A DNA stretch of 64,000 nucleotides. Origin: UBA2779 sp965232165 (GTDB lineage Bacteria; Spirochaetota; Spirochaetia; DSM-2461). The DNA lies in contig CBDDOY010000001.1 of assembly GCA_965232165.1 (NCBI GenBank), forward strand, positions 1,054,001 through 1,118,000, given 5' to 3'. The notes under the pieces are model-generated. The model searched no databases and had not been told where the DNA came from. It was given only the letters and a program-made list of their open reading frames with translations. Positions 9,778 to 18,485 of the stretch are shown piece after piece (within the stretch, counting starts at the first letter, position 1; every line of letters begins with the position of its first letter). Made by a program: the position numbers and the translations under genes.

Positions 9778-12700
9778 TTACTCCTCTATTACAATTCTTA
9801 TCTGTTTCTCTTCTTTACCGGCAATTATCTCTTTCAGGAAAGATTCGAAGCGTTCTCTTAGTTCATTTGGGGTTACAGGTAATCCTGTTTTATCAAGAGC
9901 CTCGATTAATGATCCCTGTCGCATGGAAACCCTTTCCAAACCTTTTAGTACATCCTTGATAGCTTGAATCAATTTAGGAGAAATAACATCCGGTAAGTCT
10001 CCTCCATTGATAAAATCTTTGATGACTGTTGCTGAATCTTTATCTCCCAACAGATCAAGATTGGCCTGGATTGTCGGGTCTTCCATTTCATCTTTCAGAA
10101 AGGACTTCCAATTGCTATAGAGATCATCCAATTCAGAATCCAGTTCCTGGATTCTCTGATCAGCACTGACGCTCGATCCATCAATACTCTTGCGCTCAAA
10201 ACTACAATGAGTGCACTTGGGAGAATTATTAAGGTCGGCCATCGTCAATAGGGTACAATTCTTCAATGAATCAAGAGCGCCCTCCCAGTTCCGAAGTTGC
10301 TGCGATGGAAGCGATTCCATGGTCCTCAATGCTCTTAAACTCTCAAGACGACTATCTCGTTGAAAAGCTGCCTTCTTTTCTTGAGCTTTTGGACCTAACC
10401 TGTAGTGCTTATGAATTTCCATATAATCATCTTTGTAACGATCCTTCAGAGTTTGCAGCTTTGATAGCAATGCGCTTTGAGAATCACTGGATTTCCAGGG
10501 TTCTTCTGTTGCTATCTTATTTGTGAAGTCTGTTCTCAGATTGTTGTAATCCTCTTTCCAGGTAGCTTCATTGGGGACCTCACTTTCTGCTCTGGATAAA
10601 TAACTGGTAAGAGGCTGGAAGTCCTGAACAAAAATTTCCATTCCTGCTATTTCTGTAATCAGTTCCAACTTCTCTTTGAATGCTTCTATCTCATCGATTG
10701 TCTTTTTGAAGTTACTTATCTTGGCTGGGGTGTTATACCGAGAGATGACCTCCATGAAATCTTTAACGTCTCCAAGAGAGTCTATATATTCCTGAGATCG
10801 ACCTTCTGAGAGTAATTTCTGTTCCCAGAGTACAAAGCCGTTTCGGATCTTCTGTTCAACCTTAGCACATTGCTTGAGTAATGTGTCCGCTTTATCAATT
10901 AGTTCTTTAACGGCTTCTTTTCGAGTACTGGTCTGTACTATCAAACCTGGGCGAAGTTTCAGTACGGAAAACAATGCTTTTAACTCGACAAGGGGGAAAT
11001 CCTCAGCCTTCTTTATATGATTAAAATCAAGAATCTGATTAAAGCCAATGGAAAGAAGGGAATCGAGATTGGATGCAGTATACCGCTCTGATCCGATAGA
11101 GAGGTTAATGTAGCCTTCACTAATCAGGGCTGCCAGGTATATGGGCAGAAAGTCAATTTCCAAAGAGCCGTTCATAATATATTCTTTGACATTTCGTTCT
11201 GAGACCAGTTCATTTCTATTGATTACCTGACTCGGCTCTTTCGAACTTACGATGGCAAGAATGTCCTTACAAATCGATGAATGCTCTACCGAAATTCCTT
11301 CACCTGAGCGTAAATCCAGAGCAGATAGGACAGCATTTGCCTGTCTACTAATTTGGCCTTTTACTACCGCTCTCAATGCTTCCTGAACAGTCTGCCGTCT
11401 ATTCTGATTTGTGATTTTAATAGAAAATTCAGGGTAATCCGGTTTTAGTTCTGCTATGTAATCTGACAGCAATCCCGAAGCGAGAGTATCAATCTGCTGT
11501 TTGAAAGAAAGTGTTTCGGAGCCGCTGATGCCTGACAGTTCTCTTAAATTGATGCTAGATGACCAAGTCGTAAAGAGCTTTGTACTATTCCTATAAGAGA
11601 TTTGGAAACGGTCGAATAGATTTTCCTTTAACCATTTTAAGAGCTCTTTTTGTGACTTATGAGCTAACTGATTGTAGACCGTTTTGTACTCTTGAACCGC
11701 AGTTAAACTGAGCTCTTTAGCCGCCGCATAGTAACGAAGACTCTGTTCAAAATCCTCATCTATGTCCCGTAGCTGAATAAACACTTCATCATCTTTTCCA
11801 GAGGATACGGTTGTATTCTGCCGGAAAGGATCAATGAAATAGAGATAAAATTCTCTGGGAGGCTGTGTTGTTGACCGTTCATTGGGGTTACCGAAGAACA
11901 GATAACCGTTTATCTCAGACTTCTTCTGATACCACATCAAAGGGTATTCCCAAATCTTAAAGTCTGTACGATAGGTTACATCTGTCTGCTCCATAATGCG
12001 AGAGAGGATTTCAAAGTAATATCGAGTCAGCTCCTTATCAGCAGAAAGCTTACTGGCCTTATTCCTGATTTCCTGATTCGGGTCTTTACCCATATCAGTA
12101 TAGATGTAGTAATGCCGGTTCTCTTCATTCAATCTGATATAAAGACTGTTAAGTGTCGTCATGATGTTCTTTATGACCTTCTGGATGATAGTCAGAAGGA
12201 AGTTCTCATCTTTCTCAGGAACGGGAAGATAGAGGAAAAGTTCATCTTTAAGATTTTCAGCGGTTAAACCGACCGCTGCTTTCAAATCGCCTGTTGTCAG
12301 ACGGTGAATAGCCAATGCAGAGATTATCTTCTGAGCTACCTGTAGATGCTCTTTTGGTCCTTCATAAGATTCATTGAGAATGTTTTCTATCCGTTCAGTG
12401 ATCTCTATAACCCTGCGAACATCAGGATTGACCCTGTTTGTATGATCACCCATTATCACTTTCCAGTAGGAGTCATAGGAGAATATCCCTGTCTCTTTCT
12501 CTGGCACTTCAAGTTCCAGAATGGACACTATTTTCTTGCTAATTGCTTCAAGAATCTTCCTCTGCTCACCAATGTTGACCATCTGAAATTTCTCAAAGTA
12601 CTGCTCATGAACAGGAAACAGATCGACGTAATTATCGAGACCGCCGGATAAAGGTTTATAGAAAGGTTGGAATTGTTCCAGGTGTTCCCGGATTTTTGCC

Positions 12701-13503
12701 TTCTGTTCGGGTGTTTTTTTAAGAAGACGTTCCGATACAACAAAACTTACATCTTCTTTCTGAATCGTTGCCTGGATAAACCGTTCTGACACTCTTCCTA
12801 ATGAATCAGCAGCGAATTTGAAAGAAGGGCTTTCAAAGAGGGATTCCTGGACCCCAGTGATAAACCTGAAACGGGAGTTCTTACAGACTTCTCCAATTTC
12901 ACGGAGAAAGCCCAGGTCCTGTATTAGCTTCTGGTCATCTTCTCGTCCTCGAAGAAAGTCCAAAAGCTCATCGAGTATCAATACAAGACCCTGGTCAGGG
13001 TACTTTTCCTGAAACAGAGCCATCATCTCATGGATAGAATCTTTATTGTTGGCGATCTTATCTGTCGATGGGAATGAAAAATTGATTCCCAATGATTTCA
13101 GATGCTTTTCAAGTTCCATGCAGATGGCATTTCGAAGAGTTGTGGAAACACCACCAAGCTCAGAACGGATAACTTTAAATTTACCGGTTATTTGTGCTGC
13201 CTGTGCTTTGACGGACGCATTACTTACCAAGTCTAAATAGCCTTTGTTTTCTGCTAAGGCCGAGATAAATGCCATCAAGTGAGATTTACCGGTACCGTAA
13301 TTACCTACAACGAATATCCCTTTTTGATCACGTGGAGTATCAAATTGAAGGTTAGGGATAATAATTTCATTTAGGTTGATCTCCATGGATTGGGAGACAA
13401 CGAAGGTTTTTACTAAATAAGCAGCCTTCTGTTGGTTGTCAGCTTCGGTCAGCGTAATAACTGATTCGATTGGGTCAAACTGGATAAGGTCTTTGTATTT
13501 CAT
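9778..13503 (-). CDS. brxC: BrxC, large P-loop ATPase of BREX type 3 (DUF6079-like)
   Basis: The 1241-residue protein starts with MKYKDLIQFDPIESV. It carries Walker A GNYGTGKSH (about 67-75) and Walker B LVLILDELLDFLRG (about 173-185), followed by a long, mostly helical region with no recognised catalytic motif and a lone CTHC pair near residue 1100. This is the architecture of BrxC/PglY ATPases, which are required for BREX activity and are thought to work with PglX and PglZ on DNA. The start overlaps the brxF-like stop as ATGA, so translation is probably coupled. The reading frame is intact over 3.7 kb, a useful control when judging the broken neighbours. Confidence 0.87.
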   Translation of the reverse strand: MKYKDLIQFDPIESVITLTEADNQQKAAYLVKTFVVSQSMEINLNEIIIPNLQFDTPRDQKGIFVVGNYGTGKSHLMAFISALAENKGYLDLVSNASVKAQAAQITGKFKVIRSELGGVSTTLRNAICMELEKHLKSLGINFSFPSTDKIANNKDSIHEMMALFQEKYPDQGLVLILDELLDFLRGREDDQKLIQDLGFLREIGEVCKNSRFRFITGVQESLFESPSFKFAADSLGRVSERFIQATIQKEDVSFVVSERLLKKTPEQKAKIREHLEQFQPFYKPLSGGLDNYVDLFPVHEQYFEKFQMVNIGEQRKILEAISKKIVSILELEVPEKETGIFSYDSYWKVIMGDHTNRVNPDVRRVIEITERIENILNESYEGPKEHLQVAQKIISALAIHRLTTGDLKAAVGLTAENLKDELFLYLPVPEKDENFLLTIIQKVIKNIMTTLNSLYIRLNEENRHYYIYTDMGKDPNQEIRNKASKLSADKELTRYYFEILSRIMEQTDVTYRTDFKIWEYPLMWYQKKSEINGYLFFGNPNERSTTQPPREFYLYFIDPFRQNTTVSSGKDDEVFIQLRDIDEDFEQSLRYYAAAKELSLTAVQEYKTVYNQLAHKSQKELLKWLKENLFDRFQISYRNSTKLFTTWSSSINLRELSGISGSETLSFKQQIDTLASGLLSDYIAELKPDYPEFSIKITNQNRRQTVQEALRAVVKGQISRQANAVLSALDLRSGEGISVEHSSICKDILAIVSSKEPSQVINRNELVSERNVKEYIMNGSLEIDFLPIYLAALISEGYINLSIGSERYTASNLDSLLSIGFNQILDFNHIKKAEDFPLVELKALFSVLKLRPGLIVQTSTRKEAVKELIDKADTLLKQCAKVEQKIRNGFVLWEQKLLSEGRSQEYIDSLGDVKDFMEVISRYNTPAKISNFKKTIDEIEAFKEKLELITEIAGMEIFVQDFQPLTSYLSRAESEVPNEATWKEDYNNLRTDFTNKIATEEPWKSSDSQSALLSKLQTLKDRYKDDYMEIHKHYRLGPKAQEKKAAFQRDSRLESLRALRTMESLPSQQLRNWEGALDSLKNCTLLTMADLNNSPKCTHCSFERKSIDGSSVSADQRIQELDSELDDLYSNWKSFLKDEMEDPTIQANLDLLGDKDSATVIKDFINGGDLPDVISPKLIQAIKDVLKGLERVSMRQGSLIEALDKTGLPVTPNELRERFESFLKEIIAGKEEKQIRIVIEE

Positions 13504-13913
13504 GGTGCATCCTTGTATATGAGATAATTATCTATTTTATGCGTATAATAACCGGGCCGTCCTGGTCTGCTGTATATTAGCTGTTCATTCTGGATTTCTC
13601 CTGGCCAGATAATAGCAAATTTCCGAGATTTTGATTTCTCTTTTAGAAACGATAGGAGATCAAAATGATATTCAGGGCGGAAAAGGATTTCGAAATTACA
13701 GAGACAAACGAAATCCGCGTCTGAATGAATGTGATTTGAATATATATGTTCAAAGTTAAAATCAGTTGAAGGAGTGTTTTCCCTGCATATAAGAGAATTA
13801 ATGCTTATTGTTCTATCCTTTGGAATTCTTTTAAGGAAAAGGTTCTTATTCTTCCTGTCAATTATGGCAATCTTGTAATACAAGTTATCCATTTTATCTT
13901 GAAAATCGTTCAA
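13500..13913 (-). CDS. brxF: BrxF-like small BREX type 3 protein lacking a P-loop
   Basis: The 137-residue protein occupies the brxF position, between the regulator and brxC, with ATGA overlaps at both ends. Its C-terminal half, with the FEILFRPEYHFDLLSFLK and IIWPGEI stretches followed by a YSRPGRPGYY-type segment, resembles the conserved C terminus of BrxF. Described BrxF proteins are P-loop proteins, but I see no GxxxxGK[ST] in the N-terminal 60 residues of this one. It is therefore either a divergent BrxF that lost nucleotide binding or a different small protein in the same slot. No frameshift is evident within it. Confidence 0.6.
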   Translation of the reverse strand: MNDFQDKMDNLYYKIAIIDRKNKNLFLKRIPKDRTISINSLICRENTPSTDFNFEHIYSNHIHSDADFVCLCNFEILFRPEYHFDLLSFLKEKSKSRKFAIIWPGEIQNEQLIYSRPGRPGYYTHKIDNYLIYKDAP

Positions 13914-14107
13914 TTCTTCGCTTCCCCTGTATCATCACTGGTGTTTCCGTTTTCTACCCATGTATCAACCGGTTCTTTCTTGAATTTCCAAAACCTGCCA
14001 ACTCTGTGTGCAGGCATACCCCTTTCCGCTATCCATTTGTATACAGTGTCACGCTTTACTCCAAGGTATTCCGCAATTTCATCCACCGATAGCCAGCGGT
14101 CTTCCAT
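13910..14107 (-). CDS. Helix-turn-helix (MerR/excisionase-type) regulator of the BREX operon
   Basis: This small protein of about 65 residues has WLSVDEIAEYLGVKRDTVYK, a helix-turn-helix of the HTH_17/excisionase class, followed by a wing-like RVGRFWKFKK. ATG at 14107 is preferred because GGAG lies six bases upstream; an ATG at 14119 is in frame. It is the first gene of the BREX island and its stop overlaps the next start (ATGA). A protein of this type leading the operon probably controls it, and three spaced AACAAGGTT-type repeats lie just upstream at 14152-14202. Binding to those repeats is inferred. Confidence 0.75.
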   Translation of the reverse strand: MEDRWLSVDEIAEYLGVKRDTVYKWIAERGMPAHRVGRFWKFKKEPVDTWVENGNTSDDTGEAKN

Positions 14108-14151
14108 CAAACACTCCATATTATTGGGTTAGTTCGGACAACAAAAGTTGT

Positions 14152-14202
14152 AACAAGGTTAAACTCGGTCAAACAAGGTTTAGTTTAAATCTGAACAAGA
14201 TT
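14152..14202 (-). promoter_or_regulatory. Three AACAAGGTT-type direct repeats upstream of the BREX operon
   Basis: Copies AACAAGGTT at 14152-14160 and 14172-14180 and AACAAGATT at 14194-14202 (plus-strand reading) are 20 and 22 bases apart, about two helical turns. They lie 45-95 bases upstream of the regulator start and so are placed to act as operator sites. No clear -35/-10 pair was assigned. Confidence 0.4.
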
Positions 14203-14489
14203 AAAAGCAAGTACATTATTCTGGTTTCTTGAGATTCTGTGAGTTGACTTATTTATTAATAAAATTTGTAGGGGAGTATTATGACAAGGAACTGACTATC
14301 TAAATGTGAATTCTGTTTGAAGAATACTCATTTCAATCAGGTGCTGGCCAAACGGGCCAAACCTTCGATGCTATGCCCTTGAATTTGTTGATAGATAATA
14401 GGCCACGTTCATTTCTGGTTTTGAACCTAGGCATTCTTAGTCTAAAGTTTTCACCGAACCCGCGTTCAAGTCCGAGAAGCAACACCCGG

Positions 14490-14519
14490 CCCCCTCCGGA
14501 GGGTACCCCCCGGAGGGGG
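14490..14519. repeat. Strong GC-rich hairpin upstream of the IS30 remnant
   Basis: CCCCCTCCGG (14490-14499) and CCGGAGGGGG (14510-14519) are perfect inverted arms with a 10-base loop. There is no T-run after either arm, so it is not a clear terminator. It lies between the BREX promoter region and the IS30 transposase and may be part of an element end. The rest of 14203-14589 shows nothing I can identify. Confidence 0.45.
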
Positions 14520-14589
14520 ATAGAAAAAGGCGGCATCCATTGTCAGTGTGTAATAACCACAAAACGCACAGCAAGGAGCGACCGCCTAT

Positions 14590-15554
14590 ATGCAATGTAC
14601 ATCACAGTCTAAGAGGTTGTATAGGGTCCTTACCCCTGAAGACCGAGAAGAAATTATGACAGGCAGGCGCCGGGGAGAATCTATCCGCTCTATTGCCCGT
14701 CGCCTTGATAGAAACCCTTCGGTCATTTCGAGAGAGATCAAAAACAACAGCGCCGAAGACAATCAATATCAGGCATACTGGGCCAATAGCAGGTCACATA
14801 TCCGGAGGCGACAAAGCAGGAAACGTGAGAGGATCAGCGATCCGGTTATACGTGAATATGTCATTGAAAAACTGGAACCCGGATGGAGTCCCCGGCAAAT
14901 TGCAGGGAGAATTGAGATTGATCTTCCAGGGAAAAGCATCAGCCATGAGACCATATACATGTATATCTTTAAAAAAAGGCGGGATTTGACACAATATCTC
15001 GTCTGTGGACGGAAAAATCGGCGAAAACGGCACCAATACCCAATCGGACCGGTATCGAAGATCGTCCTGACGAAGTCGATCTTCGGCAGGAGGCAGGACA
15101 CTGGGAGGCCGATACAGCCGTCAGCAGACAGAGCAAAGAGGCTCTCATGGTTCTTCAGGAGCGAGTTCTGGGAATTACACTTCTGGCAAAGCTGCCTCGG
15201 TGTGCTCCTAAGGAAATGAATGCAGCCCTCGTTGAGAAGCTGATTGATCTGCCCCCCTCTATGCGCCGATCTATTACTTTTGATAACGGTCAGGAAAATC
15301 GCCGTCATCATCCTCTTCGGGATAAGCTGGGGATCAATACTTATTTCTGTAATCCCTACAGCTTCTGGGAAAAGGGCAGTGTTGAGAATGCCGTCGGTCT
15401 GACTCGCCGGGTTTGGCCTAAAAAGACCAGCTACGCCTTGATCTCCGATGAAGATGTGGCTATGCTCGAATAAAGGTTAAACACACGTCCTAGGAAGCGC
15501 CTTGGCTTTCTGACCCCTTATGAATATGTCGCCGGTGTTGCTTTGACTCATTGA
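14590..15554 (+). pseudogene. IS30-family transposase, frameshifted and interrupted
   Basis: The first frame gives an IS30-type N terminus: LTPEDREEIMTGRRRGESI, then an HTH with SIRSIARRLDRNPSVISREI, then PGWSPRQIAGRI and SHETIYMYI. Near 15040-15060 the frame shifts; the second frame supplies EAGHWEADT (DDE domain, first Asp), ITFDNGQE (second Asp) and FCNPYSFWEKGSVENA (catalytic Glu region). That frame meets TAA at 15471-15473 and continues in frame with RLNTRPRKRLGFLTPYEY to TGA 15552-15554. The catalytic residues survive, but one shift and one nonsense codon make it inactive. I could not define its terminal inverted repeats with confidence. Confidence 0.85.
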
Positions 15555-15585
15555 ACGCGGGGATATTTTCTTGTAAATCATTGTT

Positions 15586-15650
15586 ATAGATGCAATTAGC
15601 GATGAAATATGCACGAATATCGTGAAAACTTCAGAATAGACGTAGTAGAT
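15586..15650 (+). repeat. Short dispersed repeat similar to 40777-40840
   Basis: The stretch with GCAATTAGCGATGAAATA and ATATCGTGAAAACT matches the same-strand sequence at 40777-40840 with scattered mismatches. It lies in the 330 bases between the IS30 remnant and the tRNA-linked terminator. A 72-codon frame at 15664-15882 follows but shows no recognisable family or ribosome site and is not called as a gene. Confidence 0.45.
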
Positions 15651-15870
15651 TTCATTTTTCCTCGTGGGTACAGGTAGAATTTCTTCTGTTTTTTCGCAAG
15701 AAACCTCCGAGTATCCCGGGTATTGGTTGGGGGATACGAAAGGGTTTTACGGAGATCTGCTTAATTTTCAGAAAAAGGATGTGAAAAACTTGTCCGAGGA
15801 AGGCGGGAAGGGTGTTTTAGCTACAGCTTTTCTTACACCCCAGAATCAGAGTGATAGAATACCTGTGTAC

Positions 15871-15903
15871 ATAAAAAAATAACTCCTTCCATTGAAAGGA
15901 GTT
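15871..15903 (-). terminator. Rho-independent terminator, original downstream terminator of the tRNA
   Basis: On the minus strand AACTCC and GGAGTT arms (15881-15903, extended by matching TTTC/GAAA-type pairing) form a hairpin followed by ATTTTTTTAT. It lies directly beyond the tRNA 3'-end remnant at 15909-15934. It was therefore probably the chromosomal terminator of the tRNA gene before the element integrated. Confidence 0.7.
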
Positions 15904-15908
15904 ATGTG

Positions 15909-15934
15909 TTAGCAGGGGCAGGACTCGAACCTGC
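15909..15934. repeat. att site, distal copy of the tRNA-Met 3' end
   Basis: These 26 bases are identical to 21970-21995, the last part of the initiator tRNA gene (T-arm and acceptor 3' strand). They mark the end of the integrated element opposite its integrase. The sequence beyond diverges from the tRNA at once. Confidence 0.85.
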
Positions 15935-16204
15935 TGGTAATTCATTAAATGTTTACAGAGTAAGAAAATGAATTGTAATAGAACCTGCTAGTCATACATT
16001 ATTCATGCAATGAAGAGGCAGTAATGGGAATAAAAGAGGGTATCTTAACCCAACGGGCTGGGTTAGCTATTATTAGGTTCTTACAGCCGATATCTGGATT
16101 CTAAGCGTGAAAACCCCGGAGTGCAAATTCTCCCGGCTTTTTAGCTTCCCCTAAAATAGAGTTAAAAACACCCGTCCCAAGCGTCCCGTTTAGGACGGCT
16201 GGGA

Positions 16205-16289
16205 CGGCTGGGACGGGTAAAAGGTCACTCTATTTTGCTGGAAGTTGGAAAAGTGTCAGGACAGAGTCACCTTTTACCCGTCCCCGCCG
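16205..16289. repeat. Imperfect 25-bp inverted repeat, partly shared with the primase gene
   Basis: GGGACGGGTAAAAGGT (16210-16225) and ACCTTTTACCCGTCCC (16269-16284) are perfect inverted arms, and near-matching bases extend each arm to about 25. The left arm plus the following ACTCTATTTTGC also resembles 19005-19034 inside the primase gene. The 16150-16195 stretch contains a further inverted version. The block could be a replication-protein or primase recognition region. Confidence 0.5.
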
Positions 16290-16394
16290 TCCCGAATGCC
16301 CTTAAGAGCACTTAGAACCGTCCCCGGATGGCCGGAGCTAACATTTTGTTAACATTTTGTTAACGTTGTTAAGCTGATAATGTCGGTATTCAAA

Positions 16395-16598
16395 TCATTT
16401 GAAGGTCACGCCTGAAAAGCCTCTAACGCTCTTGCCGTCCCTGATTGTACAGTGGTTTCTAGGCCGCCGGTGAATCTCCAGCATAAGCCCTTCCAGCTTA
16501 CTTCTGATCTCTGGCCAGCCCCCAGGGTGATAGAATGATAAAAATCTTCCTACTCCTTTTATTATATACCTCTTTCTACTCTTTTTGTTTTTTTCCAT
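16395..16598 (-). CDS. Possible small basic protein of the satellite element
   Basis: This is a 67-codon frame with a Lys/Arg-rich start (MEKNKKSRKR) and no recognised domain. It lies downstream of the iteron cluster. The bases before the ATG show no good ribosome site. It may be a real element protein or a chance frame; I give it low weight. Confidence 0.25.
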   Translation of the reverse strand: MEKNKKSRKRYIIKGVGRFLSFYHPGGWPEIRSKLEGLMLEIHRRPRNHCTIRDGKSVRGFSGVTFK

Positions 16599-16612
16599 TT
16601 CAATAGGGTTTT

Positions 16613-16863
16613 TTCTATCAAACTATCACAAACCCACTTTTAGGGGGGTTTCATTTTTCAAAACCCCCTTTTAGAGGGGTTTCGTGTGATAGTTTTGCCT
16701 CCCAAAACTATCACAAAACTATCACAACCCCTTAAAACTATCACCTAACCTATCATTTTTGAAAGAATAGGGGGGGGTTGTGATGGTGCTCATGCTGTCC
16801 TATGTGATAGTTTTTGAGGGGGTGTGATAGTTTTGTGATAGTTTTAAGAGGTAAAACTATCAC
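16613..16863. repeat. Iteron cluster, putative replication origin of the satellite
   Basis: At least nine copies of the 8-bp core ACTATCAC or its complement GTGATAGT lie in 250 bases, most extended to AAAACTATCAC. Several are in closely spaced pairs, at 16700-16745 in one orientation and 16804-16845 in the other, giving overall dyad symmetry. AT-rich and G-run segments lie between them. The cluster is immediately downstream of the helicase gene, where P4-type elements and iteron plasmids often carry their origin. Confidence 0.7.
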
Positions 16864-16883
16864 CTTATTGTCCCGTCACGGCA

Positions 16884-18485
16884 TCAGCGGTTCTGCCAAT
16901 TTAGCGGCGCAATTATAAACATATCCCCATTCCTGGCGTGCCGTTCGTCAACTCTATCATGCCGCCGGATTTCCGAAAAAAATCCATGTTTACCCATAGG
17001 CATCGCATATCCTTCCTGCTCACACCATTCTTGATATTGGCTGTATAGTTCCCCCTGCTTTATTTCGTCTTCAGCAGATTCTTGTAGTTCAAATTGCGCC
17101 ATAAACTCAAGCGCAGTATTAGAATTATCAATCCATCTGGCAGTATCTGCCTTTATCCATTCAGGAACATCCAGCTTATGCCCCCGCTTCTCATACTCCA
17201 GAAGAGCAGCAACACCAAGTGCCGCTATTGCCCCCCGCTCGTCAAGTGAATTTTCCTCCCCGGCCATCGGTCGCTTCCCTGTGAGCCTGTCCAGCATAAG
17301 AGGGTCGGGGTTTTTGACCGGGTGTGAGAATTTGAATACCTGCGCCCGCCGCTTGACCCCATCCATATCTTTAATCTTAGAATCATAATTGCTTACAATT
17401 ATTGCTGTGATGGACAGCATCACGCCGGAAATAGCAGGCTTATTTTTATGCTCAATGGTTTTAGTTCCGCTTCCCAGCAGGGTTTTTAAGAAACTTCCAT
17501 TAACAGCTGTCCTTGCGGCATCAGTATCTACATATAGCAGCTTGCCCACAGCATCCGCCATCGCAAAGCGGTTATCCTGCAATTCTTTTATGGGACGTTC
17601 CAATACCGCCGATTCCCCTATTATCTGCTTGATTAAACTAACAACCAGGGTTTTCCCGGTGGCCTGTGCGCCGGTGAACATCCAGAACAACGGCTCATTT
17701 TTTTCTGGCTGGAATATATATCCCACTAACTGGCTGATGTAGTCTAATATTTGGCTGGCCCGGCCCTGATCGCCACCCGCTATCCCTTCGCATATCTTCC
17801 AGAAATGCGGGTACGAATCTGTTCCCGGCTTTTCTCCCGCTAAAGCCTTAGCTAACACATTAAGATCCAGGTCATAAGGCGCGCATCTTAAAGGGTATTG
17901 CCTTAAGAACCAGCTGTCCCCCTGCTTACGTTGCTTCCATTCCCAGCCTCCTGCTCCGTCCAATATGACGGCGCCATTTCTAAAATGAATCTGCCTGGGG
18001 GATATCTTAAAGGGGTTTTTTTTAGGGGCATCGGACAGTCGAAGCCGATCCAGCATATCTTCTAGCTCCCGCCGGATATAGCGATAGTCATAGTCTTTGA
18101 TGATTTCCTGCTCATTAAGCCATAGCTGTAGCTCCCCTCTTATGTCCGCCTGATGCTCTATTTCAAAATAAAAACTGCAGCTATCCCATGCCCAGAATAT
18201 ACTGCCATACCGCACTAGGCCGCCCTTTGTGTATGTGTCCCTTATAAACTTATCCAGCAAGGGGGGCATTAACCGTTGATAAAACGCCTTTTTAGAATGC
18301 ATGGGTTCCCTGTAATTCCCTTCCGCTATTTCCGGGACAGGGAAAGCAGTGTTTTTTGTCTCCTGCTCCGATATTCCCCGGCAAGTCTCTACATAGTTCT
18401 CCTCTTCCCCCTCCTCCAGGTAGTCTGCAACGTCCCAGCCTTTTGGCTTGGCCGGGTTTATGTCCATCAGTTTTTCAATCTTCAC
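16884..18485 (-). CDS. D5/P4-type superfamily 3 helicase
   Basis: This 533-residue protein has an SF3 helicase domain of the phage P4 alpha/D5 class. Visible are Walker A FTGAQATGKT (about 270-279) and Walker B KLLYVDTDAA (about 313-322), then SVMLSITAIIVSNYDS-like sensor sequence (about 350-368). A C-terminal region with LYSQYQEWCEQEGYAM resembles the winged-helix DNA-binding end of these helicases. It would unwind the element origin. The start overlaps the primase gene by 11 bases, so the two are translated together and the pair replaces a fused primase-helicase. The protein shows no defect. Confidence 0.85.
   Translation of the reverse strand: MKIEKLMDINPAKPKGWDVADYLEEGEEENYVETCRGISEQETKNTAFPVPEIAEGNYREPMHSKKAFYQRLMPPLLDKFIRDTYTKGGLVRYGSIFWAWDSCSFYFEIEHQADIRGELQLWLNEQEIIKDYDYRYIRRELEDMLDRLRLSDAPKKNPFKISPRQIHFRNGAVILDGAGGWEWKQRKQGDSWFLRQYPLRCAPYDLDLNVLAKALAGEKPGTDSYPHFWKICEGIAGGDQGRASQILDYISQLVGYIFQPEKNEPLFWMFTGAQATGKTLVVSLIKQIIGESAVLERPIKELQDNRFAMADAVGKLLYVDTDAARTAVNGSFLKTLLGSGTKTIEHKNKPAISGVMLSITAIIVSNYDSKIKDMDGVKRRAQVFKFSHPVKNPDPLMLDRLTGKRPMAGEENSLDERGAIAALGVAALLEYEKRGHKLDVPEWIKADTARWIDNSNTALEFMAQFELQESAEDEIKQGELYSQYQEWCEQEGYAMPMGKHGFFSEIRRHDRVDERHARNGDMFIIAPLNWQNR

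Noticed and set aside
16613..16863. CRISPR array from the many repeated ACTATCAC units
   Set aside because: Units are 8-11 bases, in both orientations and irregularly spaced; there are no 25-40 base repeats with unique spacers and no cas genes.
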